NCBI GenBank assembly: GCA_023457135.1
Contig: JAEWMO010000020.1
Location: 1 to 22,875, forward strand
DNA: 22,875 nucleotides
Direction: 5' to 3'
Origin: Methanobacteriota archaeon
Lineage (GTDB): Archaea > Halobacteriota > Methanomicrobia > Methanomicrobiales > Methanoculleaceae
Shown here: piece by piece, positions 14,028-21,614 of the stretch
How the letters are laid out: each line of letters begins with the position of its first letter
How positions within the stretch are numbered: the stretch's first letter is position 1
Notes under the pieces: model-generated
What the model was told of the DNA's origin: nothing
What the model saw: the letters and a program-made list of their open reading frames with translations, nothing else
The model's database searches: none
Made by a program: the position numbers and the translations under genes

Positions 14028-14036
14028 AACTTTTAT
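14028..14036 (+). promoter_or_regulatory. TATA box of the disulfide reductase gene
   Basis: AACTTTTAT is the only AT-rich stretch in the 87-base gap. It predicts a start near 14057-14060, a few bases before the ATG at 14065, so this message is leaderless or nearly so. Confidence 0.5.
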
Positions 14037-14064
14037 GCCGGCCTGAGGCGGAAGGAGCCTTACT

Positions 14065-15435
14065 ATGGAGCGGGAATACGATGTCGTCGTTATCGGGACC
14101 GGCGTCGCCGGTTCCGACATCGCCTGGCACTGCAGGGATGCCGGCATGGAGGTCGCGATCGTCGACTACCGGGACTACGGGGGGACGTGCGCCCTCCGCG
14201 GCTGTGTCCCCAAGAGAGTACTGGCCGGTGCTGCCGGGCAGGTGGCCCATGTCCGCGACCTCGAAGGGAGGGGGGTTGCCGGTGAGGTCGCGATCGACTG
14301 GCCGGAGCTGGTCGCCTTCGTGCGCTCGTTCACCGACCCGATCCCCCGGCGGAAGGAGGAGGGGTTTCAGGGGGCGGGGATCCACACCTACCACGAATTT
14401 GCCCGGTTCGTCGGACCGGACCGGGTGACGGTCGGCGACGATGAGCTCACGGCCCGGTATATCGTGATCGCCACCGGTGCAAAACCCCTGCCCCTGGACG
14501 TCCCGGGTGCGGACCTCATGACCCCGAGCGGCGACTTCTTCTACATCGAGAGGCTCCCGGAGCGGATCGTCTTTATCGGCGGGGGCTACATCTCCTTTGA
14601 GTTCGCCCACGTGGCCGCCCGGGCCGGGTCGAAGGTGACCATTCTCCAGCGGAGCGGGAGGGTGCTCAAAGGGTTCGATCCCGATATCGTCGACCGGCTG
14701 GTCCTGGCCTCGCGGGAGATCGGGATCGATGTGGAGATGAATATGCCCCTCCTCTCGGTCGAGAAGAACGCCGCCGGCCTCCGGGTTCGGGCCGGAAAGA
14801 AGGGTGAGGAGAGGATATTCGATGCCGATATGGTCGTCCACGGCGCCGGCAGGGTCTCTGCCGTCGAGGGCCTCGACCTTGCGGCCGGAGACGTCGAGAC
14901 CGACCGGCGAGGGATCGTCGTCGACGACCATCTCCGGAGCGTCTCGAACCCCGCCGTCTACGTCGCCGGGGACGCGAACCCGACGAGTCCGCAGCTGACG
15001 CCGGTCGCGGTGATGGACGCCCACGTCGTCGTCGACAACATCCTGCACGGCGACACCCGGGTCGCGGACTACTCCGTCGTGCCGAGCGCCGTCTTCACGA
15101 CCCCGCCCCTCGCGTCCGTCGGGCTCACGGAGGAAGAGGCGAAGGAGAAGGGGATATCGTATACGGTCAACGCCGGGGACCTATCGGGACGCTTCACGAA
15201 CCGGAGCATCGGCCAGAAGCACGTCGGCTACAAACTCCTGGTCGAGAGCGGCTCCCGCCGGATCCTCGGCGCCCACCTGATCGGGCCGCACGTCGAGGAG
15301 GTGATCAACGTCTTCGCCCTCGCTATCCGGCATGGGCTGACGGTGAACGATCTGACGCTCGACGCGATACCGTGGGCCTACCCGACCCACACCTACGACA
15401 TCATCCACATGGTGCATCCGCTGGTGAGGAAGTGA
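14065..15435 (+). CDS. FAD-dependent pyridine nucleotide-disulfide oxidoreductase
   Basis: A 456-residue class I flavoprotein disulfide reductase. FAD motif GTGVAG (11-16); redox pair GGTCALRGCVPK with Cys42 and Cys47; second dinucleotide motif FIGGGYISFEFAHVAARAGS followed by an Arg-containing loop (QRSGRVLKGFD), which resembles glutathione reductase and suggests NADPH rather than NADH; FAD motif VYVAGDAN; and a complete dimerisation domain. In lipoamide and glutathione reductases the last domain has HPT...E, where the His is the acid-base residue. Here the sequence is WAYPTHTYDI, so Tyr replaces that His. The enzyme therefore is not an ordinary lipoamide dehydrogenase; relatives of mercuric reductase also lack that His. 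No lipoyl or mercury genes are nearby. Substrate unknown. Confidence 0.9.
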   Translation: MEREYDVVVIGTGVAGSDIAWHCRDAGMEVAIVDYRDYGGTCALRGCVPKRVLAGAAGQVAHVRDLEGRGVAGEVAIDWPELVAFVRSFTDPIPRRKEEGFQGAGIHTYHEFARFVGPDRVTVGDDELTARYIVIATGAKPLPLDVPGADLMTPSGDFFYIERLPERIVFIGGGYISFEFAHVAARAGSKVTILQRSGRVLKGFDPDIVDRLVLASREIGIDVEMNMPLLSVEKNAAGLRVRAGKKGEERIFDADMVVHGAGRVSAVEGLDLAAGDVETDRRGIVVDDHLRSVSNPAVYVAGDANPTSPQLTPVAVMDAHVVVDNILHGDTRVADYSVVPSAVFTTPPLASVGLTEEEAKEKGISYTVNAGDLSGRFTNRSIGQKHVGYKLLVESGSRRILGAHLIGPHVEEVINVFALAIRHGLTVNDLTLDAIPWAYPTHTYDIIHMVHPLVRK

Positions 15436-15546
15436 ATTGGGGGTAAGTTGTCTGAAGTTGAGAGATAGAGGACGGCCCTGCACCCTGTTGGTCACGTTCT
15501 GTAACTCACACTGGTTAGAGGTGCTGAACTCTTGGCCGGTCGCTTA

Positions 15547-15728
15547 TGCCCATCCACGGCTTTCCATCGGGCATCGCCAGGCACTGCCCCCGCCCCAGGG
15601 GGCGGGGGAGGAGCGCGAAGCGCGGGAGGGGTGGGGGTTGCAGGAGTAGAACAGTCTGTAGGGATGAAGTCTGAAGGTGTAACGTGGGGACAGGGGAGGG
15701 GGGATGCTCCCCTCGCACCTATCGGTGC
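15547..15728. repeat. G/C-rich hairpin cluster, possible dispersed repeat
   Basis: Four dyads lie in the 508-base gap 15436-15943. ATGCCC/GGGCAT pairs 15546-15551 with about 15569-15574. CCCCCGCCCC (15587-15596) pairs with GGGGCGGGGG (15599-15608) over 10 bp. GCGC-GAA-GCGC lies at 15613-15623. GGGGAG (15693-15698) pairs with CTCCCC (15707-15712), followed at once by GCACC-TATC-GGTGC at 15715-15728. No T-run follows, so they are not ordinary terminators. Short frames here have no protein character. The parts 15436-15545 and 15729-15886 show nothing I can name. Confidence 0.45.
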
Positions 15729-15886
15729 TCAAGCTCGCTACACTCGCACTCCCCGTCAGCCCCTTCCCCCTGTGGCGATACTCCCACGGTCCAGTGTACG
15801 GTTTTCTCTAATAGTTTCGGCTATTTCAGCAGTTGCGATTGCACCTGCCAGCCTTTGGACCTTTCACCGATCGATAGTTATCAGTT

Positions 15887-15932
15887 AAAAATAGCCAAAA
15901 AAAGATCTCGCCGGGAGTTCAGGTGGTCCCGG
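15887..15932 (-). terminator. Terminator of the ech operon
   Basis: Eleven bases after the echF stop, CCGGGA (15932-15927) pairs with TCCCGG (15916-15911). Downstream on the minus strand comes a run of seven T (15903-15897) and a second run of five T (15891-15887). A hairpin followed by T-runs is the form expected for an archaeal intrinsic terminator. Confidence 0.7.
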
Positions 15933-15943
15933 CTCCCCTCACT

Positions 15944-16339
15944 TCACGCGCCCGCGCCCTCTTCGGCCGGCTTCTTCGCCGGCTTCTCGGGCTTCACGTA
16001 GGTGATGGTGTAACACTCCGCCGCGCGCTGCTCCACCACCGGCGGGAGGTATGCCCGCTCCATCGTGAGGCTCCCGAACGGGCAGCCCTCCACGCAGTCT
16101 CCACAGGCGATGCAGCGCATCCGGTCGATCTCCCAGACCTTCGCCTCCTTATCGAGGCGGATCGCCACGCACGGGCACCGCCGCGAGCAGAGGCCGCAGG
16201 AGCGGCAGGTGGACGGGTCGAAGGCGACGTGCCCCCGGGTGAGGGCGCTCGTCCGCGCCGGGACCGCCGGATACTGCCGGGTGGCCGGCCCACCCGTGAG
16301 GTTCCGGATAACCGTCCTTGTCATCTGAAATATGCTCAT
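15944..16339 (-). CDS. echF: Ech hydrogenase subunit F, 2[4Fe-4S] ferredoxin-like
   Basis: A 131-residue polyferredoxin subunit homologous to NuoI. Two cluster motifs are seen: CRSCGLCSRRCP (Cys45, 48, 51, 55) and CIACGDCVEGCP (Cys76, 79, 82, 86). These clusters take electrons between ferredoxin and the small hydrogenase subunit. The C-terminus (KPEKPAKKPAEEGAGA) is a charged low-complexity tail. The ATG at 16339 is chosen over the GTG at 16348 because GGTGA ends five bases before it (GGTGAGAAGGATG); that GGTGA contains the echE stop codon, so the two genes are tightly linked. It is the last gene of the operon, followed by a terminator. Confidence 0.9.
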   Translation of the reverse strand: MSIFQMTRTVIRNLTGGPATRQYPAVPARTSALTRGHVAFDPSTCRSCGLCSRRCPCVAIRLDKEAKVWEIDRMRCIACGDCVEGCPFGSLTMERAYLPPVVEQRAAECYTITYVKPEKPAKKPAEEGAGA

Positions 16340-16344
16340 CCTTC

Positions 16345-17424
16345 TCACCTCTCCGTGCAGCTGATGCAGGGGTCGATCGAGAGGACGACGACCGGGACAT
16401 CGGCGAGCTGGGCGCCGGGGAGCATCTTCACCAGCGGCGGGATGTTCGCGAGTGTCGGCGTCCGTATCCGGGCCCTCGACAGGTATTTCGTGCCGTCGCC
16501 ACGGAGGTAGTAGACGACCTCGCCCCGCGGCTGCTCAACGCGGGAGAAGTACTCGCCGTCGGGTGTTCCCTTAACCTTGACGTCGAGAGGGCCTTCGGGC
16601 ATCTGGTCGATTGCCCGCCGGATCAGGTCGATGGAGGCGTAGACCTCCTTGACCCGCACAGCGCACCGGGCGTAGCAGTCCCCGGCGGTCTCGACGACCG
16701 GTTTGAAACCGAGATCGCCGTAGGCGGCGTAACCGGTCTCGCGGTGATCCATCGCGACCCCGCTTGCTCTCGCGGTCGGGCCGACCGCGCCGAGCGCGTA
16801 AGCGTCGTCCTTCGATATGACCGAGAGGCCCTTGAGGCGGTACTTCACCGAGTCGTCGTCTAAGAAGACATCGCCGAGCTCCCGGCACTGCTCCTCGAAG
16901 TGGTCGAGCCCGCGGTGAATCTCGTCGAGTTTCTCCTTCTCGATGTCGCGCCTGACGCCGCCGACCTTGCAGGTGCCCTGGATGACCCTGCCGCCGGTGG
17001 TGTCCTCGAGTGTGTCAAGGACGCTCTCCCGGAGCTGCCAGGACCGCATGAAGAGATTCTCGAATCCCATCCCGTCGGCGAAGAGGCCGAGCCAGAGGAG
17101 GTGCGAGTGGAGACGCGAGTACTCCGACCAGATCGTCCGGAGATACTTTGCCCGATCGGGGACCTCGATCCCCATGATATGCTCGACCCCCTGGCTGTAA
17201 CTGACCGCATGCATGAAACTGCAGATGCCGCAGATCCGTTCCGCCACGTAGACGTACTCGGTGAACTCGCGCTTCTGCACGAGCTGCTCGAGCCCGCGGT
17301 GGATGTAGCCGATGGAGGGGATCACGTCCACGACCAGCTCGTCCTCAAGAACGAGGTCGAGGTGGATCGGTTCCGGCAGCACCGGGTGCTGCGGCCCGAA
17401 CGGCACGACTATGCGTTCCGGCAT
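16345..17424 (-). CDS. echE: Ech hydrogenase subunit E, [NiFe] large subunit
   Basis: A 359-residue catalytic subunit homologous to NuoD. The nickel-iron centre ligands are intact: RICGICSFMH near the N-terminus (Cys65, Cys68) and DPCISCTER at the very end (Cys353, Cys356). The protein ends three residues after the last ligand, so there is no C-terminal extension for a maturation protease to remove, unlike many other [NiFe] hydrogenases. It oxidises or forms H2 at the membrane, with electrons passed through EchC and EchF to ferredoxin. The ATG overlaps the end of echD by 16 bases and has GGGGTGG just upstream. No hyp maturation genes lie in the window. Confidence 0.95.
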   Translation of the reverse strand: MPERIVVPFGPQHPVLPEPIHLDLVLEDELVVDVIPSIGYIHRGLEQLVQKREFTEYVYVAERICGICSFMHAVSYSQGVEHIMGIEVPDRAKYLRTIWSEYSRLHSHLLWLGLFADGMGFENLFMRSWQLRESVLDTLEDTTGGRVIQGTCKVGGVRRDIEKEKLDEIHRGLDHFEEQCRELGDVFLDDDSVKYRLKGLSVISKDDAYALGAVGPTARASGVAMDHRETGYAAYGDLGFKPVVETAGDCYARCAVRVKEVYASIDLIRRAIDQMPEGPLDVKVKGTPDGEYFSRVEQPRGEVVYYLRGDGTKYLSRARIRTPTLANIPPLVKMLPGAQLADVPVVVLSIDPCISCTER

Positions 17425-17789
17425 GGGCCACCCCCCCTTCGCGTGACGCTGAACGGATACTTTTCTGCCGTCCGGATGAACGTCCCCTTGAAGTCGATGT
17501 TGATCCCGACGACCGGGATCCCGAAGAGATCGTGCATCTCGTTCTCGTAGACGAACGCCCCCCAGTAGATCCCGGAGATGCTCGGAACCTCTGTCTCGGG
17601 ACCGACTGCCAGGCGGAGGTTCCGGTACTGGTAGTCTTTATCGAACGAGTAGTTGATCTCGTATGCCCCGCCGATGTCCGTGCACCCTATCTGGACCAGG
17701 CGGTACCCGCCGGCATGGAGTGCCTCGACCTCGCGCGTGAGATCCTCCAGCGCGACGCTGATGGTTGTCTGCTCTTCGTTGACCGTCAT
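17409..17789 (-). CDS. echD: Ech hydrogenase subunit D, NuoC-like
   Basis: A 126-residue hydrophilic subunit related to the 30-kDa/NuoC subunit of complex I. The core is GGYRLVQIGCTDIGGAYEIN and GIYWGAFVYENEMHDLFGIP; the ENEMHDLFGI stretch is the conserved signature of this family. It binds no cofactor in known complexes and packs against the large subunit. Its ATG overlaps the echC stop by four bases (ATGA), with GGTGA six bases upstream. Length is normal for the six-subunit Ech type, shorter than bacterial NuoC. Confidence 0.9.
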   Translation of the reverse strand: MTVNEEQTTISVALEDLTREVEALHAGGYRLVQIGCTDIGGAYEINYSFDKDYQYRNLRLAVGPETEVPSISGIYWGAFVYENEMHDLFGIPVVGINIDFKGTFIRTAEKYPFSVTRRGGGPCRNA

Positions 17790-18271
17790 GTGCTCTCACC
17801 TGCCGCACGCCGTGCGCTCTCTTTGGTCTGCGTTGCGCCGGCCATCTTCTCCCGCTTCTCCTCGAGAATCCCGAGCGCCGTTACAACGCCGTCGATGATC
17901 ATCTCCGGCCTTGCCGCGCATCCCGGAACATAGACGTCGACGGGGATAACTTTGTCGACGCCGCCCACGATGTTGTAGCACTCCCGGAATATGCCGCCGG
18001 ATGCGGCGCAGACACCGATCGCGACGACGACTTTCGGTTCCGGCATCTGCTCGTAGATGTTTTTAACCACCTCCCGGTTCTGTTCGTTGATCCCGCCGGT
18101 GATCAGGAATACATCAGCATGTTTCGGGTTTCCCGTGTTGATGATGCCGAACCGCTCCACGTCGTAGAGCGGTGTTAAGCATGCAAGCACCTCGATGTCG
18201 CACCCGTTGCAGCTGGACGCATCGTAGTGAAGGATCCATGGTGATCGCTTCAGGAATGCCATACTACTCAT
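17786..18271 (-). CDS. echC: Ech hydrogenase subunit C, NuoB-like small subunit
   Basis: A 161-residue subunit that carries the [4Fe-4S] cluster next to the [NiFe] site. The ligands are visible: SSCNGCDIE (Cys21, Cys24), IGVCAASGG (Cys88) and VPGCAARPE (Cys118). The ATG at 18271 overlaps the echB stop (ATGA), with GGAGGTG directly before it; a second ATG at 18262 (MAFLKRSPW) lies about ten bases after that motif and may be used instead. The longer frame reaching back to 18364 lies within echB and does not look like hydrogenase sequence. The last 25 residues are a charged tail. Confidence 0.93.
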   Translation of the reverse strand: MSSMAFLKRSPWILHYDASSCNGCDIEVLACLTPLYDVERFGIINTGNPKHADVFLITGGINEQNREVVKNIYEQMPEPKVVVAIGVCAASGGIFRECYNIVGGVDKVIPVDVYVPGCAARPEMIIDGVVTALGILEEKREKMAGATQTKESARRAAGEST

Positions 18272-19137
18272 GCACCTCCAGTCATCATATAGGAGAGGAT
18301 CGCCAGGTTCAGGATCCCGAGAGCTCCTGCCACGACCCATCCGCTCTTCAGCGCCGCCTGCCACCGCACCCGCGCCGTGACGTTGTCGACGAAGATCTCG
18401 GCGAAATACGTCACCGCGACCGCGATGATCCCGATTACGGGGTTCCAGGCGAAGAAGAGGTAGACGAACCCGAGGAGGAAGACGTTCTCGTACCAGTGGG
18501 CGATCTCGACCTGGGCGAGCGTTGAACCCGAGAACTCCGTCGTGATGCCCTTGACGATCTCCTGGTGCGCGTGATGCGACGTCGAGATGTCGAAGGGAGA
18601 CTTTCTCAGCTTGATCGTGAGGATGGTCACGAAGCCCAGGAAGACGCCCGGGAGGTAGAGGATGATCGGGATCGCCGTCGTCGCGATATCGGCGACGAGG
18701 AAGCTGTTCGTGACCATGTAGAGCCCGACAGCCGCAAGGATGATCATCGGTTCATACGCCATCAGCTGGATCAGTTCACGCTCGGCCCCGATGTGGCTGT
18801 AGGGCGAGTGGGCCGCGTAGGCGCCGAGCACCAGGAAGACGTGCGCGAGCGTGAAGGCGAAGACGATCAGTAAGAGGTCCCCTCCCGCGAAGAAGAGCGC
18901 GCCGGAGAGGGCGATGAAGATCAGGTAGGCGAGGACATAGAAGTTCTGCGCCGTGGTGACGACGACCCGCTCCTTCTCGAAGAGCTTGCCCACATCGTAG
19001 AAGGGCTGCAGGAGCGGGGGTCCGACCCTCCCCTGCATCCGCGCGGTGATCTTCCGGTCGATACCTGCGATGAGGCCGCCGGCGAGAGGCGCGAGGATGA
19101 TGAAGAGGACCGCCCCGATAAGCCAGGTCCAGGTCAT
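18268..19137 (-). CDS. echB: Ech hydrogenase subunit B, NuoH-like membrane subunit
   Basis: A 289-residue membrane protein with about eight helices, homologous to NuoH. Family signatures are GRVGPPLLQPFYDVGKLFEKE after the first helix, here ARMQGRVGPPLLQPFYDVGK, and the loop RKSPFDISTSHHAHQEIVKG with acidic residue-containing ELIQLMAYEP. It connects the hydrophilic arm to the ion-pumping subunit EchA. The ATG at 19137 overlaps the echA TGA (ATGA) and has GGGGGTGG upstream; the start at 19161 would add GPCGGGP with no match to the family. Confidence 0.93.
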   Translation of the reverse strand: MTWTWLIGAVLFIILAPLAGGLIAGIDRKITARMQGRVGPPLLQPFYDVGKLFEKERVVVTTAQNFYVLAYLIFIALSGALFFAGGDLLLIVFAFTLAHVFLVLGAYAAHSPYSHIGAERELIQLMAYEPMIILAAVGLYMVTNSFLVADIATTAIPIILYLPGVFLGFVTILTIKLRKSPFDISTSHHAHQEIVKGITTEFSGSTLAQVEIAHWYENVFLLGFVYLFFAWNPVIGIIAVAVTYFAEIFVDNVTARVRWQAALKSGWVVAGALGILNLAILSYMMTGGA

Positions 19138-21038
19138 AGGGCCACCCCCGCAAGGACCCACGATGCAAGGATGAGAACGGCGCAGATCACCGCTCCCGGC
19201 AGGAAGAGTTTCGCCTCCCCGAAGTATTCAGTGAGGTAGTAGTTCCGCGTCTGGGCCTCCCGGGTCAGGCCGAGGGAGCCTGCGAAGTGCAGGTCCGGGG
19301 TTGAGGTCCTCCCGCCCATGTAGGCCGGGAGGCGTTTTGCGCTCCTCTTAAAGAGGAGGAATGATACCGGGAGGATCAGCAGGAGGGCCATCATCAGGAG
19401 CATGATCGCGACGTTTGCCTCTCCGAGGCGTGCCGTAGCCCCATAGATCGCAAGCACGTAGGGCTCGATCAGCATCGATGAGATGACCGGGAAGAGGAGG
19501 ACGGTTGCTATCACGAGGCCGGTGATGATGTAGAGAGGAGCCCAGGGTTCCTGGAAGAACCCTTTCTCGACCTTCTCCTGGTTCCGGGTGACCGTGACGA
19601 GTTTACCCATCCACTTCGCCCAGAAGAAGACCGTAACAGCGCTCCCGTAGGCGAGGATGGCGATGAAGACCAGGCCGAAGGGGGCCTGGACGAACGCCTC
19701 GATGGCCGCCCACTTGGAGATCAGCATGCCGAACGGCGCAAGGAACATGCCGGCGATCCCGATGAACATCATGACTGCCATCATGGGCATCCGGACGATC
19801 AGTCCTTCCATGTCCTCGATATCCCGGCTGCCGATCCGGTGCTCGATCGCCCCGGTGCCGAGGAAGAGGAGCGACTTCGCGACGGCGTGGAAGATGATCA
19901 GGAGGATCGCGGCCCAGACGAGCATGTAGGTCCCGACCCCGGCACAGGCGGCTATCAGGCCGAGGTTTGCTATCGTCGAGTAGGCAAGGACCGACTTTGC
20001 GTTGCTCTGCGATATTGCGATCGCGGATGCGACGAGGAAGGTCACGGCACCGACGAGGCCGATGGAGAACCCGGCGAACGTCCCTGCAAAGACCGGCGAG
20101 AACCGGACCAGGATGTAGACGCCGGCCTTGACCATGGTGCTCGAGTGGAGCAGGGCCGAGACCGGGGTCGGGGCCACCATCGCGCCGAGGAGCCAGGACG
20201 AGAAGGGCATCAGTGCTGCCTTCGTGATACCGGCAAACCCGATCAGGACGGCCGGGATCAGGACGACTGCCGTATCCCCTGATGTGAGCACGCTGGAGAG
20301 CTCGATGCCCCCGCTCGTCGCCTCGTTTGCCGCGAGGTAGATGAGCGCGACGACGAATGCGACTCCACCGAGGAGGTTCATCACCAGGGCGCGGAAGGCG
20401 TTCCGTGTCGCCTCTTCGGTCTCCGAGTAGCCGATCAGCAGGAACGAACTCAAGGTGGTGACTTCCCAGAAGAAGAAGACCCACATGAGGTTATTGGAGA
20501 AGACCAGGCCGAACATCGCGGCGAGGAAGGCGAAGATGACGAAGAAGAACATCCTCTGCCGGTCACGCACCTCCGGGTGGTGGTGGTGATACGTCTCCAT
20601 GTACCTGACCGCATACACCGCGATCAGGCTCCCGATGAGCCCTATGATCAGGGCCATGATGATGGAGAACTGGTCGATGAAGAGGTTGTTGACCGCATGA
20701 AGGTTCCCCGAGAACGTTGTCTCGAGGTAGACCACCAGCGCCGCCTGGATGACGGCCAGCACGATTGCCAGGTAGTTCCTGAACTTTGCGCCCATGTAGA
20801 TGATGAAGAGCGCGAGACCCATCTCGATGGCCACCATGGCGAGGCTGACTGTCTCCGACGGCGCGGCAAAGTAGACCGCGCCCTCGAATGCATACCGCAT
20901 AAGCAGGTATATCGACGCCCCGCCGATAGCGAGAGCTGAGAGGGCGACCACCGCGTACCGCAATGTCGTCCGTTTCACGAACAACAAAAGACATGCGACG
21001 AGGATGGGGAACAGTATAAGAAAGAGCAGCGTCTGCAA
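19134..21038 (-). CDS. echA: Ech hydrogenase subunit A, NuoL-like ion pump, TTG start
   Basis: A 634-residue membrane protein with some 14-16 predicted helices, related to NuoL and Mrp antiporter subunits. Conserved parts include MFFFVIFAFLAAMFGLVFSN, FFWEVTTLSSFLLIGY (the Glu of the ion path), GAMVAPTPVSALLHSSTMVK with its Lys, and the His-bearing LLIIFHAVAKSLLFLG. It moves H+ or Na+ across the membrane in step with electron transfer. The start is TTG at 21038, with GAGGG seven bases upstream, giving MQTLLFLILFPILVACLLL; no ATG fits the N-terminal helix. It is the first gene of the operon and is preceded by a promoter. Confidence 0.93.
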   Translation of the reverse strand: MQTLLFLILFPILVACLLLFVKRTTLRYAVVALSALAIGGASIYLLMRYAFEGAVYFAAPSETVSLAMVAIEMGLALFIIYMGAKFRNYLAIVLAVIQAALVVYLETTFSGNLHAVNNLFIDQFSIIMALIIGLIGSLIAVYAVRYMETYHHHHPEVRDRQRMFFFVIFAFLAAMFGLVFSNNLMWVFFFWEVTTLSSFLLIGYSETEEATRNAFRALVMNLLGGVAFVVALIYLAANEATSGGIELSSVLTSGDTAVVLIPAVLIGFAGITKAALMPFSSWLLGAMVAPTPVSALLHSSTMVKAGVYILVRFSPVFAGTFAGFSIGLVGAVTFLVASAIAISQSNAKSVLAYSTIANLGLIAACAGVGTYMLVWAAILLIIFHAVAKSLLFLGTGAIEHRIGSRDIEDMEGLIVRMPMMAVMMFIGIAGMFLAPFGMLISKWAAIEAFVQAPFGLVFIAILAYGSAVTVFFWAKWMGKLVTVTRNQEKVEKGFFQEPWAPLYIITGLVIATVLLFPVISSMLIEPYVLAIYGATARLGEANVAIMLLMMALLLILPVSFLLFKRSAKRLPAYMGGRTSTPDLHFAGSLGLTREAQTRNYYLTEYFGEAKLFLPGAVICAVLILASWVLAGVAL

Positions 21039-21050
21039 CTATTGTCCCTC

Positions 21051-21084
21051 GTAGGGTAACTATGCCCTACTGACATAATTAATC
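21051..21084 (-). promoter_or_regulatory. Promoter and inverted repeat of the ech operon
   Basis: On the minus strand GATTAATTATG (21084-21074) is a TATA box, with AGAATGA as a possible BRE. A start is expected near 21053. Exactly there lies GTAGGG-CATAGTTA-CCCTAC (21070-21051), a dyad with 6-bp arms and an 8-base spacer. A protein bound there would block transcription, so it is a candidate operator. The rest of the gap up to 21195 holds only the palindrome TCCCGGGTCCCGGGA at 21138-21152. Confidence 0.5.
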
Positions 21085-21195
21085 ATTCTAAATGGGCACC
21101 CGGCGGTATCGGTCGGCGCACGTCCGGCACCGCTGCATCCCGGGTCCCGGGAGGGGTGGCCGGACGGAAGACCGCGAAGATGCTCGTTTTCGCTT

Positions 21196-21564
21196 CTACT
21201 CCGGCCTGCACGGCAGCACACCCCGCACGCCCCCTTCATGCTCGCCGGGAGCGTCGCCCCGGTAGCGCGGGATGAAGTGGATATGGACGTGCATGACGTT
21301 CTGCCCCGCAGCCTCCCCGACGTTGACGCCGATGTTGTAGCCGTCGGGGTGCCGTTCACGATCGATGAATTCCCTGCAACCGTCGATGAGCCGGGCCAGG
21401 GCCATCCGCTCGTCGTCGGTCGTATCGAAGTAACTCGGGACGTGCCGGAACGGTATCACGAGGAGGTGGCCGGGACTGACGGGATGGATGTCGTAGCGGG
21501 CGTAGCAGAGGTCGTTTGCGAGAACAATATCTTTCGGTGCCGGGTTGCAGAACGGGCATGGCAT
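21196..21564 (-). CDS. HIT-family nucleotide-binding hydrolase-like protein
   Basis: A protein of about 122 residues with the histidine triad GQNVMHVHIHFIPRYRGD (HxHxH, the His that attacks the alpha-phosphate of nucleotides). MPCPFCN at the N-terminus and a His-containing segment downstream recall the zinc site of Hint-like members. Such proteins hydrolyse nucleoside phosphoramidates or dinucleoside polyphosphates; the substrate here is unknown. The ATG at 21564 is preferred because the family begins at MPCPFC; a GTG at 21588 would add eight residues. It follows the DUF362 gene by about 50 bases on the same strand. Confidence 0.9.
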   Translation of the reverse strand: MPCPFCNPAPKDIVLANDLCYARYDIHPVSPGHLLVIPFRHVPSYFDTTDDERMALARLIDGCREFIDRERHPDGYNIGVNVGEAAGQNVMHVHIHFIPRYRGDAPGEHEGGVRGVLPCRPE

Positions 21565-21614
21565 GGCTCCTGCTCTTGTCCGGATCACTCATGAGGGTTT
21601 TGGCCGGGCCGTTC

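Noticed and set aside
13720..15048. Minus-strand open frame of 442 codons opposite the permease end and disulfide reductase
   Set aside because: It is an antisense shadow of two well-supported plus-strand genes.
15587..15623. The G/C hairpin as a terminator of the disulfide reductase gene
   Set aside because: It is about 150 bases past the stop codon and no T-run follows the stem.
15437..15888. Several short open frames in the gap between the disulfide reductase and echF
   Set aside because: They are built from hairpin sequence, lack ribosome sites and have no protein-like hydrophobic pattern.
18272..18364. Longer echC N-terminus from 18364
   Set aside because: It lies wholly within echB and encodes Arg/Gly/Asp-rich sequence without relation to small hydrogenase subunits.
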